Shown here: piece after piece, positions 51,613 to 60,002 of the stretch
Layout of the letters: the number at the start of each line of letters is the position of its first letter
Position numbering within the stretch: the stretch's first letter is position 1
DNA from: Winogradskya consettensis
GTDB lineage: Bacteria > Actinomycetota > Actinomycetes > Mycobacteriales > Micromonosporaceae
Length of the DNA: 64,000 nt
Reading direction: 5' to 3'
NCBI RefSeq assembly: GCF_018332715.1
Contig: NZ_BOQP01000028.1
Coordinates: forward strand, 124,001 to 188,000
Translations under genes and position numbers: made by a program
Notes under the pieces: model-generated
Told to the model about the DNA's origin: nothing
What the model saw: the letters and a program-made list of their open reading frames with translations, nothing else
Databases searched by the model: none

Positions 51613-53395
51613 GCGGTAACCGCAGGCTCATGGTGGTGCCCTCACCCGGGCTGCTGCGGGCGGTGAGGGTCCCGCCGTGGGCCTCGGCCAGCTGGCGGGC
51701 GATCGGCAGCCCGAGGCCGCTGCCGCCGGTGGCGCGGGCCCGTGAGGTATCGGCACGCCAGAACCGGTCGAAGATCTTCGGCAGGTCGCCGGGGGCGATG
51801 CCGATGCCGGTGTCCCGGACGGCGATCGTCAGTTCGGTGCCGGTCACCTCGGCCGTCACCGAGACCGTTCCCTCCGGCGGGGTGTAGCGGATCGCGTTCG
51901 ACACGAGGTTTCCCACGATCTGACGCAGCCGCACGGGGTCGGCGTTGATCACCGGGTTGCCCGGCACCCGCGAGGTGAGCGTGACCCGGCCCTGTGCGGC
52001 GACGCTGCCGTGGGAGTCGGCGACCTGGTTCACGACGTCGCGTACGGTCACCGGCTCGGGATGCAGCCGCAGGTTCCCGGCGTCGGCGGCGGCCAGGTCG
52101 CTCAGATCGTCGATGATGTGCTGCAGCACGATGGCCTCGTCCTGCAACAGGTCCAGCAGCGCGGGCTCGGCCGGCACCACGCCGTCCTGGGCGACCTCCA
52201 GCCAGGCCCGGATGTTGGTCAGCGGGTTGCGCAACTCATGCGCGATGTCACTGACCATCAGCCGGCGTTGCGCCTCGGCCCGTTCACGCCGCTCACCGAG
52301 GTCGTTGAGGGTCCGCGCCAGGTAGCCGATCTCGTCGTTACGGGTCACCGGCATGGGCACCGACCGGCTGAGCGGCTGCGCGGCGGCACCCGTCAGCGCC
52401 CGCAACGGCTGGACCAGCCGGCGGCCGGTCAGCACGGTGAGCACGATCGTGGCGAGCAGCACCGCCGCGGTGACCCACACGATGCGCAGGATGTTGGCCC
52501 GCGACAGGCTGAACACGGGCTCGTTCACCGCGTTGTCCGCATCGGAGATGAACAGCAGGGCGGGCGGCGCCACGTACGGGCGCAGCTGCTGCACCCGGGC
52601 CTCGCGCACACACGACCTGGTGCGGGTGTCGCTGACGTCCACGGTGCTGTCGGACCGGCCGCGCCGTACCGACTCGACGGTGAAGTCACGGCCGACGGAG
52701 ATCTCGTCCCTGCCGGTCAGGCCCAGGCACCGCGCGGTCCTGCCGGCGAGATCCTCGAGCGCCACCTTCTCGGTGGTCGTGACCGCCCGCGTCTTGGCCG
52801 CACACAGCCCAGCCAGGCCGTGGGGATCCGCCACGGTCACCTGCACCGTGGGTCGCCCGTCCGGACCGTCGGCCAGGATGCCCTTGAGCCTGACGCCCTC
52901 CAAGCACGCCAGCTGGTCCTCGGCGGATCGGCGCAGCTCGGCATGCTCCTTCGCGGACAGCCGGTACGGTCCCCGCACACGCGCGTCGATGCGATCGGTG
53001 CCCGCGGTGAGCCCCTGATCCAGCCGCAGCGGGTCGACCATGGCCGAGGCACGCCGCGCACCCGGCGAGACCCACGACCCCGAGTCCGCGATGAGCTCGC
53101 GATCCTCGGTGGTCACCGTGATCCGCCTGCCGATGTCGGCCGCCCTGTCCTCGACCAGGCCCTGCACACCGGACCAGTCACGGTGCACGGCGGCGTACCC
53201 GATCAGCATGTCGTAGACGCTCGTGTCCTCGGCCAGGGAACGGCCCTGCTCCTGCCGGATGGCCCGGCTGGTGGTCTGGGTGGCGAGCCATGCCGTGGCG
53301 ACGACGGCCGCCAGTGCGATCAGGACCGAGGTGGCCAGCAGCCGCCCCACCAGGCTGCGGTGCAACGGCACGCGGTGCGGGCGATCGCCGGTCAT
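51602..53395 (-). CDS. Two-component sensor histidine kinase
   Basis: A 597-residue membrane kinase. Transmembrane 1 (about 16-40) and transmembrane 2 (about 310-332) flank a large extracytoplasmic sensor domain with several cysteines. A HAMP segment (about 333-385), a HisKA domain with the phosphoacceptor in SDIAHELRNPLTNIRA, and a HATPase domain (NLVSNAIRYTPPEG, VRDTGIGIAPGD, GSGLGLPIARQL) follow. It starts as ATGA overlap with the response regulator stop. The signal is unknown. Confidence 0.94.
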   Translation of the reverse strand: MTGDRPHRVPLHRSLVGRLLATSVLIALAAVVATAWLATQTTSRAIRQEQGRSLAEDTSVYDMLIGYAAVHRDWSGVQGLVEDRAADIGRRITVTTEDRELIADSGSWVSPGARRASAMVDPLRLDQGLTAGTDRIDARVRGPYRLSAKEHAELRRSAEDQLACLEGVRLKGILADGPDGRPTVQVTVADPHGLAGLCAAKTRAVTTTEKVALEDLAGRTARCLGLTGRDEISVGRDFTVESVRRGRSDSTVDVSDTRTRSCVREARVQQLRPYVAPPALLFISDADNAVNEPVFSLSRANILRIVWVTAAVLLATIVLTVLTGRRLVQPLRALTGAAAQPLSRSVPMPVTRNDEIGYLARTLNDLGERRERAEAQRRLMVSDIAHELRNPLTNIRAWLEVAQDGVVPAEPALLDLLQDEAIVLQHIIDDLSDLAAADAGNLRLHPEPVTVRDVVNQVADSHGSVAAQGRVTLTSRVPGNPVINADPVRLRQIVGNLVSNAIRYTPPEGTVSVTAEVTGTELTIAVRDTGIGIAPGDLPKIFDRFWRADTSRARATGGSGLGLPIARQLAEAHGGTLTARSSPGEGTTMSLRLPLTP

Positions 53396-54069
53396 GCCGC
53401 GTCCCGGGAGAGCTTGTATCCCACGCCGTAGACCGTCACGAGCAGCTCCGGCGTCAGTTTGCGTCGCAGGTTCATCACGTGCACGTCGACGGTGCGCTCG
53501 GTCGAATGCCGCTCGATGCCCTTCGTGTGAGCCAGCAGCTGGGCCCGGGTGAACACCTGATCGGGGCGGCCGGCCAGCGCGGCCAGGATCGCGAACTCAC
53601 CGGGCGTGCAGTCGACGGGCGTCCCGGCGTACTCGACGTGGTGCCGTCCCGGATCCACCACGAGGCGCCCGACACTCGTCATCCGGCCGGTCGGCGGCAG
53701 TCCGGTGTGCCGGCGGCGCAGCAGGGTCCGCACCCGGGCCACGAGTTCGCGCGGGCTGTACGGCTTGGTGAGGTAGTCGTCGGCGCCCACGTCGAGCCCG
53801 ATGAGCATGTCGTCCTCACTGGTCCGTGCGGTCAGCATCAGCACCATCACATCGCTGTCGCGGCGCAGTGCCCGGCACACCTCCAACCCGTTGAGCTCGG
53901 GCATCATCAGGTCGAGGATCAGCAGATCCGGTGGCTGGCGCCGGGCCTGGGCGAGCGCGGACCGCCCGTCGTGCACCACCGCGACCGCATGCCCCGCCGC
54001 CTGCAGGCAGTGCCGCAGAACCTCGGCCTGCCGCCGGTCATCTTCCGCCACGAGGACATGAGCGCACAC
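53392..54069 (-). CDS. OmpR/PhoB-type response regulator
   Basis: A 225-residue regulator. The receiver domain has the acidic pocket (LVAEDD) and phosphoacceptor Asp (LILDLMMPELNG); the C-terminal winged helix is of OmpR type (DCTPGEFAILAALAGRPDQVFTRAQLL, RTVDVHVMNLRRKL). GTG 54069 is preferred: TATAGT lies 7 nt upstream, so the transcript would be leaderless. ATG 54129 would add 20 Arg-rich residues not typical of the family. It is cotranscribed with the kinase. Confidence 0.92.
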   Translation of the reverse strand: MCAHVLVAEDDRRQAEVLRHCLQAAGHAVAVVHDGRSALAQARRQPPDLLILDLMMPELNGLEVCRALRRDSDVMVLMLTARTSEDDMLIGLDVGADDYLTKPYSPRELVARVRTLLRRRHTGLPPTGRMTSVGRLVVDPGRHHVEYAGTPVDCTPGEFAILAALAGRPDQVFTRAQLLAHTKGIERHSTERTVDVHVMNLRRKLTPELLVTVYGVGYKLSRDAA

Positions 54070-54147
54070 GACGGCGACTATAGGGCGGCGCCGCGACCGG
54101 GCAGCAAAACCTGACAACTTCCTGATCATTGCCGGTCCGGAGCGGGG

Positions 54148-54262
54148 ATGTCCTCATCCTGGTCCTCCGCCGTCGCCCGGGACGATCTCCGGCAGACCAC
54201 CGTCCTGGAAAATAGCTGCCCGGGCCACGGGGGTCGGCGCCGCGGTGGGGGCTGCCGCCGGT
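54148..54262 (+). pseudogene. Decayed 5' fragment of a DUF2855-type gene
   Basis: From ATG 54148 the DNA and translation (SSSWSSAVARDDLRQTTVLE) match the first 24 codons of the intact gene at 55375. After an internal deletion, 54236-54262 matches about 55578-55604 with one mismatch. The frame then breaks down. This is a remnant of a second copy. Confidence 0.8.
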
Positions 54263-54293
54263 GCCGTAGCTCGCCCGTGCGTTGCACGGTTGG

Positions 54294-54689
54294 TCAATCG
54301 GAGGCAGTTCCGGGTTGACCGGCTGCTGCCATGATCGAGTGCCAGCGTGTGGCGTCGAAGATCAGGGTGATCGACTCGATCCGGTTGTCGCGCAACGTGA
54401 AGTGTTCAGCGGTGCGTTGTGTGCCGACCGGAGTGGCGGTGTGTACGTCGTAGACGAGGGTGGCTTCGGACTCGCCGTACAGATCGCTGATCATTTCGAC
54501 CCCGGTGACCACCTGGAGGAAGCCGGGGAGGTCGGCCAGGTGACCGGCGGCGTCGCCGGAACTGATCAGTGGGCTCTGAAAGGTGAACGTGTCAGCGAGC
54601 TGGGCGGTTGCGGTGGTGATGTCCCCGCCGAACCTGGCCTGGTGGTACGCCTGGACAGTCTGCCGGGTGCGGTCGGTCGTGGTGGTCAT
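54294..54689 (-). CDS. SnoaL/NTF2-like protein
   Basis: A 131-residue cone-fold protein with the SnoaL-like pattern: TVQAYHQARFGGDITTATAQLADTFTFQSPL, then EMISDLYGESEATLVYDVHTATPVGTQRTAEHFTLRDNRIESI. Such proteins are small-molecule isomerases/cyclases or binding proteins. Its ATG shares a base with the MarR stop (TAATG), so the two are translationally coupled and probably respond to the same compound. Confidence 0.85.
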   Translation of the reverse strand: MTTTTDRTRQTVQAYHQARFGGDITTATAQLADTFTFQSPLISSGDAAGHLADLPGFLQVVTGVEMISDLYGESEATLVYDVHTATPVGTQRTAEHFTLRDNRIESITLIFDATRWHSIMAAAGQPGTASD

Positions 54690-55246
54690 TAGGTCTGTTC
54701 CTCCAGATAGCGGGCCAGGTGCTGCTGGTTCTGCGTGACGCGCAGGCAGAGGTGCCGCAGCAGCGTCGTCTCGGCGGGGGTGAATCCTTGGAAGAGGGCT
54801 GCCATGGCGGCCTGGGTGGGCTGGCGGAAATCGTCGAGCCACGTCGTTCCCAGGGACGTGATCCGGGCGAGGACGGACCGCCGGTCATGGGGTGCCGGGG
54901 TTCGGTGGGCCAGCCCGCTGCCTTCGAGGGTGTCCATCAGGCCGGTCACGTTCCTGGAGCTCACCCCGGTGGAGCGGGCCAGGTCCTTGATGCTGATGCC
55001 GTCCTGGTTCTCGCTGAGGCGGATCAAAACGTCCAGCGCCCCGGGGCTCAGTCCGCGGTTGCCCGTACCCCGGGATTGCAGGCGTTCGAGACCGCGGGCG
55101 GCGGTGCGCAGGGCGGCGGCGGCTTCGAAGGGCCCGGTGTCATCGCCGCGCGTGAATCGGGTGAGCGTGGCTCTGATTCGTGGGTCGAACAGCAGATCGT
55201 CCGAATCGCGGGTGAGGCTCTCCTCGATGTTACCTACATCCTTCAT
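54689..55246 (-). CDS. MarR family transcriptional regulator
   Basis: A 185-residue winged-helix regulator: GLSPGALDVLIRLSENQDGISIKDLARSTGVSSRNVTGLMDTLEGSGL is the DNA-binding part, followed by the wing HDRRSVLARIT and a helical dimerisation end. The palindromic cluster just upstream (55256-55272) suggests autoregulation and control of the divergent DUF2855 gene. First gene of the MarR-NTF2 pair. Confidence 0.92.
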   Translation of the reverse strand: MKDVGNIEESLTRDSDDLLFDPRIRATLTRFTRGDDTGPFEAAAALRTAARGLERLQSRGTGNRGLSPGALDVLIRLSENQDGISIKDLARSTGVSSRNVTGLMDTLEGSGLAHRTPAPHDRRSVLARITSLGTTWLDDFRQPTQAAMAALFQGFTPAETTLLRHLCLRVTQNQQHLARYLEEQT

Positions 55247-55255
55247 AGTGAAGCA

Positions 55256-55272
55256 GTACTTTAGTACGTACT
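55256..55272. promoter_or_regulatory. MarR operator candidate
   Basis: GTACT TT AGTAC overlaps AGTAC GTACT: two nested perfect palindromes, 9 bp upstream of the MarR start. AT-rich, in the divergent promoter region. Confidence 0.75.
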
Positions 55273-55374
55273 TCTCTATCTGTCACGCGCCTGTGCTCAC
55301 GTGATCGTCCGCCTGTGACTTTTTGCATCACGAGTGCAATTGTTTCGTGGGGCAAGGGTGTTTAGCGTCGAGGG

Positions 55375-56442
55375 ATGTCCTCGTCCTGGTCCTTCGCTGT
55401 TGCCCGTGACGATCTCGAGCAGACCACGGTCGTCGAGAAAGAGCTGCCCGAGCCGGCCGGGGGAGAGGTGCTGCTGCGGGTCGACCGGGTCGGGCTCACC
55501 GCCAACAACGTGACGTACGCCGTGCTCGGGGACGCCATGCGCTACTGGGAGTTCTTCCCGCCCGAGCCGCGCGGGCTGGCGCCGCAGTGGGGGCTGCCGC
55601 CGGTCTGGGGCTTCGCTGACGTGGTCGCGTCCACTGTGCCCGAGGTTGTCGTGGGGCAGCGGGTCTACGGTTACCTGCCGCCCGCCGGTCATCTCGTCGT
55701 GCGACCGGAGCGGGTCGACGGGCAGGGGTTCCGGGATGCCAGCGAGCATCGGGCCGGACTGCCGTCGCCGTACAACGCGTACCGCGCGACCAGCGGTGAC
55801 CCGGTGTACCGCGCCGACGAGGAAGATCTGCTGACGCTGTTCCGGCCGTTGTTCTTCACCTCGTTCATGCTGGCCGATCAGATCATCGACAACGATTGGT
55901 ACGGCGCCAGCGCACTGGTGTTCTCGTCCGCGTCGAGCAAGACCGCGTATGCCGCCGCTGCCGAGTTGGCGGGGCGTGGTCCTCGGCTGGTGGGGCTCAC
56001 GTCGGCGGGGAACGTCGAGTTCACCCGGTCACTGGGGTGTTATGACGACGTGGTTCCGTACGCGGAGATCAATGAATTGGCCGTTGAATCGGTTGTCTAT
56101 CTTGATCTGTCCGGGGATCCGGGGACCCGTGCCGCAATGCGGGCGCGGCTGGGTGATCGGCTTGTGCGCGACATCGCTGTGGGGCTGACCACGCAGACTC
56201 CGAACATGGAGGCGGCGGGGGAGGTGTTCTTCGCGCCGGTGCAGATGCGGAAGCGGCGTGAGGACTGGGGGCGTGACGGGCTCGATCAGCGGTTCGCCGA
56301 GGCGTGGCGGCGGTTTGCTGATATTGCGGGTGCGCGCCTTGAGGTGCGTACCGGTAAAGGGCCTGAGGGTTTGCGGCACGCCTGGCTCGAGGTCCTCGGT
56401 GGGCGGACGCCGCCGCGGGCCGGCCACGTCATCGAGATGTGA
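55375..56442 (+). CDS. DUF2855 family protein (MDR-like)
   Basis: A 355-residue protein of the DUF2855 family, which is related to medium-chain dehydrogenases but lacks the usual zinc ligands. Visible blocks: EVLLRVDRVGLTANNVTYAV, WGFADVVASTVPEVVVGQRVYGYLPP, FFTSFMLADQI, ALVFSSASSKTAYAAA. The substrate is not known. It is divergent from the MarR-NTF2 pair. A broken copy of its 5' end lies at 54148. Confidence 0.87.
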   Translation: MSSSWSFAVARDDLEQTTVVEKELPEPAGGEVLLRVDRVGLTANNVTYAVLGDAMRYWEFFPPEPRGLAPQWGLPPVWGFADVVASTVPEVVVGQRVYGYLPPAGHLVVRPERVDGQGFRDASEHRAGLPSPYNAYRATSGDPVYRADEEDLLTLFRPLFFTSFMLADQIIDNDWYGASALVFSSASSKTAYAAAAELAGRGPRLVGLTSAGNVEFTRSLGCYDDVVPYAEINELAVESVVYLDLSGDPGTRAAMRARLGDRLVRDIAVGLTTQTPNMEAAGEVFFAPVQMRKRREDWGRDGLDQRFAEAWRRFADIAGARLEVRTGKGPEGLRHAWLEVLGGRTPPRAGHVIEM

Positions 56443-56468
56443 CGGGTGGCCGGCCCGGACGTCGGTTC

Positions 56469-57341
56469 TCAGCAGGCGTTCGTGCGGAAGCTCGAGATGG
56501 CTGAGCCGGTGAAGCCGCAGGTGAACGTGGTGAAGCGGGTGTCGTTGTTGATCCAGCGCTTGAACCAGGACACGATCATCCGCGACAGCGACGGGTTGTC
56601 GCTGTTCGGGAAGAAGTGGCTGGCGCCGGCGAGCTCGACGTACGACTTCGGGCCGGCGAGGCTGTTGTAGAACGGGATCGAGTGGCTGGAGACCGGCGCG
56701 ACGCTGTCGGACTGGCCGCCGACGATCGCGACCGATTCGGTGACCTCCGGCCAGCTCTGGTCGCTGTTCCACGGCGCCATCGGCACGGCGGCCTTGATCC
56801 TGCCGCTCGTGTCGGCCTTGAGGGCCTCGAGTGAGCCGCCGCCGCCCATCGACCAGCCCGCGACCCCCTGGCGGTTCGCGTCGACGCGCGACCGAACCGT
56901 CGTCGGTGAGGTGTTGACCGCCCAGGTGAGCGCGGCGCGCAGCTGGCTACCGCGGCTGGCCGGCTGGTCGTAGATCGAGTTGGTCTCGATACCCACGACG
57001 ACGAAGCCCCAGGAGGCCAGCCGGGGGCCGAGCCAGCTGATGCTGGACCAGTACGACAGGTAGCCGGGCACCACGGCGATCACCGGGTAGGTGCCGGCGG
57101 TGCTCGGATAGTAGACCTGACCACCGCGGAAGCCGGACGGGCTGCTGACGGAGGTCGATGCGGTGGCGAAGCTGCCGTTGCCGGTGATGGTGGCGGCGGT
57201 CGGCGCTGAGCCGATCTCGTCGGCGTGCGCCGGTGAGGCGACGGCGACGGCTCCGACGCCGAGCCCGATGGTGAGCAGGACTGTCGTGGCGAGCCTTGCG
57301 GCACGGTCACGCAGCTGACGGTGAGGCCGGTGAGTGGTCAA
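56469..57341 (-). CDS. Secreted polyester hydrolase (cutinase/PETase-like)
   Basis: A 290-residue alpha/beta-hydrolase of the actinobacterial cutinase/PETase group. The signal peptide ends at about residue 40 (ASPAHA). The serine is S164 in AGWSMGGGGS; the acid is D212 (GQSDSVAP); the histidine is H242 (GASHFFPN). The substrate-side Trp is W191 (MAPW), and C275/C290 give the conserved C-terminal disulfide. Trp precedes the catalytic Met-Ser region (GWSMG) as in Ideonella PETase, where thermophilic actinomycete cutinases have His. The extra PETase disulfide is absent. TTG 57341 has AAGGAG 8 nt upstream. Confidence 0.9.
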   Translation of the reverse strand: MTTHRPHRQLRDRAARLATTVLLTIGLGVGAVAVASPAHADEIGSAPTAATITGNGSFATASTSVSSPSGFRGGQVYYPSTAGTYPVIAVVPGYLSYWSSISWLGPRLASWGFVVVGIETNSIYDQPASRGSQLRAALTWAVNTSPTTVRSRVDANRQGVAGWSMGGGGSLEALKADTSGRIKAAVPMAPWNSDQSWPEVTESVAIVGGQSDSVAPVSSHSIPFYNSLAGPKSYVELAGASHFFPNSDNPSLSRMIVSWFKRWINNDTRFTTFTCGFTGSAISSFRTNAC

Positions 57342-57448
57342 GACCTGAACTCCTTCGCCCGGTGAGGCGGACGCCGCCGGGAGCGGCGGGTCAGCTCATG
57401 GAAACCCTCCCGGCGCGGATGCGCATCGGCGAAATCACCAGCGACGTC

Positions 57449-57477
57449 TTGCCCATCCCGTCGTTGACATCTAACAT
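57449..57477 (+). promoter_or_regulatory. Sigma-70-type promoter, leaderless start
   Basis: TTGCCC (57449-57454) and TAACAT (57472-57477) are 17 bp apart, and GTG 57485 follows the -10 box by 7 nt, so the transcript should begin at or next to the start codon. Confidence 0.65.
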
Positions 57478-57484
57478 TTCAGTC

Positions 57485-58123
57485 GTGGAGAAGGTCGGAC
57501 GGAACCTGCTGCGTGACGCCGCGTACGAGCGACTGCGCGCCGCGATCGTGGACGGCACCCTCGAACCGGGCGTCGTGCTGCGCAGCGACGACATCGCCGA
57601 ACGGCTCGGGCTGTCGAAGGCGCCGATCCGCGACGCCCTCGGCCGGCTCGCCAGCGAGGGCCTCGTCGAGAGCAAACCGCAGAGCTTCACCCGCGTGACA
57701 CCCCTGGTCGAGAAGGACGTCCGCGACGCCGCCGCGGTCGTCGGCGCCATGCACGACCTGGCACTGCGGTCCGTCACGCTCACCCCCGAACAGCTCGACC
57801 GGATGCGGACGGCCGGCGCGCACTTCGCCGCAGCCGTCCGCGCCGGAGACCTCGACGCGGCCCTCGACGCCGACGACGCCCTGCACGCCGTGCCCGTGCT
57901 CGCCTGCGGCAACGCCGCCGCGGCGATGACCATCGAACGCTTCACCCCGCTGATCCGCCGGGCCGAACGGCTGCTGTGGGCATCCCCGCACGGCGAGCGG
58001 TCGGTGCGCCAGCACGACGAGCTCATCACCGCCCTGTCCAATCAGGACGACGATCTGGTGATCGCCGTCAACCGCACCATCTGGGGCCGAATCCACCAGG
58101 GAGACAACCGTGCCACTGACTGA
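57485..58123 (+). CDS. GntR family regulator, probable control of acdS
   Basis: A 212-residue FadR/FCD-type GntR regulator: the winged helix is RNLLRDAAYERLRAAIVDGTLEPGVVLRSDDIAERLGLSKAPIRDALGRLASEGL, followed by a helical FCD effector domain. GTG 57485 is supported by the leaderless promoter just upstream. The last 14 bases overlap the ACC deaminase gene, so the pair is cotranscribed. It probably senses ACC or a product. Confidence 0.88.
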   Translation: MEKVGRNLLRDAAYERLRAAIVDGTLEPGVVLRSDDIAERLGLSKAPIRDALGRLASEGLVESKPQSFTRVTPLVEKDVRDAAAVVGAMHDLALRSVTLTPEQLDRMRTAGAHFAAAVRAGDLDAALDADDALHAVPVLACGNAAAAMTIERFTPLIRRAERLLWASPHGERSVRQHDELITALSNQDDDLVIAVNRTIWGRIHQGDNRATD

Positions 58124-59123
58124 CTTCGACCGCTATCCGCTGCTGTTCGGCCCCTCACCCGTCCACAAGCTCGAGCGCCTCACCCGCCACCTCGGCGGCG
58201 CCGCGCTCTGGGCCAAGCGGGAGGACTGCAACTCCGGCATCGCGTTCGGTGGCAACAAGACCCGCAAACTCGAGTACCTAGTCGCGGACGCCCTCGCGCA
58301 GGGCTGCGACACGCTCGTCTCGATCGGCGGGGTGCAGTCCAACCACACCCGCCAGGTCGCGGCCGTCGCGGCGTACGCCGGGATGAAGTGTGTGCTCGTG
58401 CAGGAGAGCTGGGTCGACTGGCCCGACAGCGTCTACGACAAGGTCGGCAACATCCTGATCAGCAGGCTCGCCGGCGCCGACGTCCGCCTCGTCAAGGCCG
58501 GGTTCGGCATCGGGTTCAAGGAGAGCTGGGACCTCGCCCTCGCCGAGGTCGAGGCATCCGGCGGCAAGCCGTACGCGATCCCCGCCGGCGCCTCCGACCA
58601 CCGCCTGGGCGGGCTGGGCTTCGCCGGCTGGGCCGCCGAGGTCGCCCAGCAGGAGACCGACCTCGGCATCTTCTTCGACACGATCCTGGTCTGCTCGGTC
58701 ACCGGCAGCACCCAGGCCGGAATGATCGCCGGGTTCGCCGCACTCGGCGACGACCGCCCCCGCCGGGTCCTGGGCATCGACGGCTCGGCCAAACCCGTCG
58801 AGACCCGTGACCAGGTCGCCCGGATCGCCCGCGCCACCGCCGCCCTGATCGGCGTCGACCGCGACCTCACCGAGGACGAGATCCTGCTCGACGACCGCTA
58901 CCACGCCGGCACCTACGGCATCCCCGACGAGGCGACCATCGAGGCAATGAAGCTCGGCGCCCGCACCGAAGGCATGGTCACCGACCCGGTCTACGAGGGC
59001 AAGAGCCTGGCCGCGGCCATCGACCTCATCTCCCGCAAGGAGATCCCCGCCGATTCCACCGTGCTGTACGCGCACCTCGGCGGGCAGGTCGCGTTGAACG
59101 GCTACTCCGCGCTGTTCTCCTGA
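58110..59123 (+). CDS. acdS: 1-aminocyclopropane-1-carboxylate deaminase
   Basis: A 337-residue PLP enzyme of the tryptophan synthase beta fold. The PLP lysine is in FGGNKTRKLEY; the substrate-binding loop is SIGGVQSNHTRQVAAVAAY. Two positions that separate true ACC deaminase from D-cysteine desulfhydrase are right: Glu in VYEGKSLA and Leu in YAHLGGQ. It converts the plant ethylene precursor ACC to ammonia and alpha-ketobutyrate, a trait of root-associated bacteria. The start is GTG 58110, inside the gntR frame. Confidence 0.93.
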   Translation: MPLTDFDRYPLLFGPSPVHKLERLTRHLGGAALWAKREDCNSGIAFGGNKTRKLEYLVADALAQGCDTLVSIGGVQSNHTRQVAAVAAYAGMKCVLVQESWVDWPDSVYDKVGNILISRLAGADVRLVKAGFGIGFKESWDLALAEVEASGGKPYAIPAGASDHRLGGLGFAGWAAEVAQQETDLGIFFDTILVCSVTGSTQAGMIAGFAALGDDRPRRVLGIDGSAKPVETRDQVARIARATAALIGVDRDLTEDEILLDDRYHAGTYGIPDEATIEAMKLGARTEGMVTDPVYEGKSLAAAIDLISRKEIPADSTVLYAHLGGQVALNGYSALFS

Positions 59124-59165
59124 CCGGATCGTCAGGCGCGTCCCCTGACCGGATTGTCAGGCGCG
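59120..59165. repeat. Tandem 21-bp repeat over convergent stops
   Basis: CTGACCGGATCGTCAGGCGC and a copy with one C-to-T change start at 59120 and 59145. Each contains a CTGAC/GTCAG inverted repeat. The unit covers the acdS stop and the HAD gene stop and may act as a terminator. Confidence 0.8.
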
Positions 59166-59837
59166 GAGCAGGCCGGGCAGCTGCGACATGTCGGTGAAGA
59201 CGAGGCCGGCACCGGCGGCGCGCAGGTCCTCCGGCGCCGCGTGGGTGGGGCTCACCGGGGCGAACCCGAACACGGTCGCCCCCGCGGCCACCCCGGCGGT
59301 GACGCCGGCGACGGAATCCTCGATCACGACGGCCGTCGCCGGGTCCACCGACAACGCCTCGGCGGCGGCGAGATAGACATCCGGGAAGGGTTTGGTCCGG
59401 GGCATCTCCGCGCCGCTGAAGACGCGGCCGCCGAACAACCCGGTCAGCCCGGCGATCGCCAGCTGCATCTCCACCTTGCCGCGGTCCGCCCCGGTCACGC
59501 AGGCGAAACGGTCGCCCATGAGGGCCGCCACGGCCTGGACTGCTTCCAGGGCCCCGGGGATCGGGAGGAGACCCGATCGCAGGGCGGCATTGCGCCGGCC
59601 GCGGAAGTCGGCCAGCCAGGTCTCGTCGATGCGGAACCCGGTGTGCCGGTGGATCACCTCCCACTCGTCCCTGAGCGCCCGGCCGATGAACAGGGCGATG
59701 GACTCCCGCTCGGAGATATCCCACCCGAGCTCGATCAACATGGTCCGCAGGACACCGTTCGTGATCGGCTCGGAGTCGACGAGCACGCCGTCACAATCGA
59801 AGAACACGGCCGAGAAACGCGGCGTCGAGGAGGTCAC
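59157..59837 (-). CDS. HAD superfamily hydrolase (beta-phosphoglucomutase-like)
   Basis: A 226-residue HAD phosphatase with motif I FDCDGVLVDSEP, a helical C1 cap, motif II CVTGAD, the lysine motif RTKPFPDVYLAA and motif IV VVIEDSVAGV. The cap and motifs suit subfamily IA enzymes acting on sugar phosphates. GTG 59837 is chosen because TACAGT lies 8 nt upstream and the family N-terminus starts there; GTG 59882 would add 15 residues. Substrate unknown. Confidence 0.9.
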   Translation of the reverse strand: MTSSTPRFSAVFFDCDGVLVDSEPITNGVLRTMLIELGWDISERESIALFIGRALRDEWEVIHRHTGFRIDETWLADFRGRRNAALRSGLLPIPGALEAVQAVAALMGDRFACVTGADRGKVEMQLAIAGLTGLFGGRVFSGAEMPRTKPFPDVYLAAAEALSVDPATAVVIEDSVAGVTAGVAAGATVFGFAPVSPTHAAPEDLRAAGAGLVFTDMSQLPGLLRA

Positions 59838-60002
59838 GGCCGGAAACTGTACCGGAGGCACGCCGTCGGTCGGCCGGTTCACAGCGTCGACGGTTCCTGC
59901 GCTTCTGTTCCTGATCCTGCTCGCCGGGGGATTGAGCGCGATGTCGCGCGGCAGGTAAGGGGCAGTGGACGCCGTGACGTACGCGCACCTGGGCGGCCGC
60001 GC

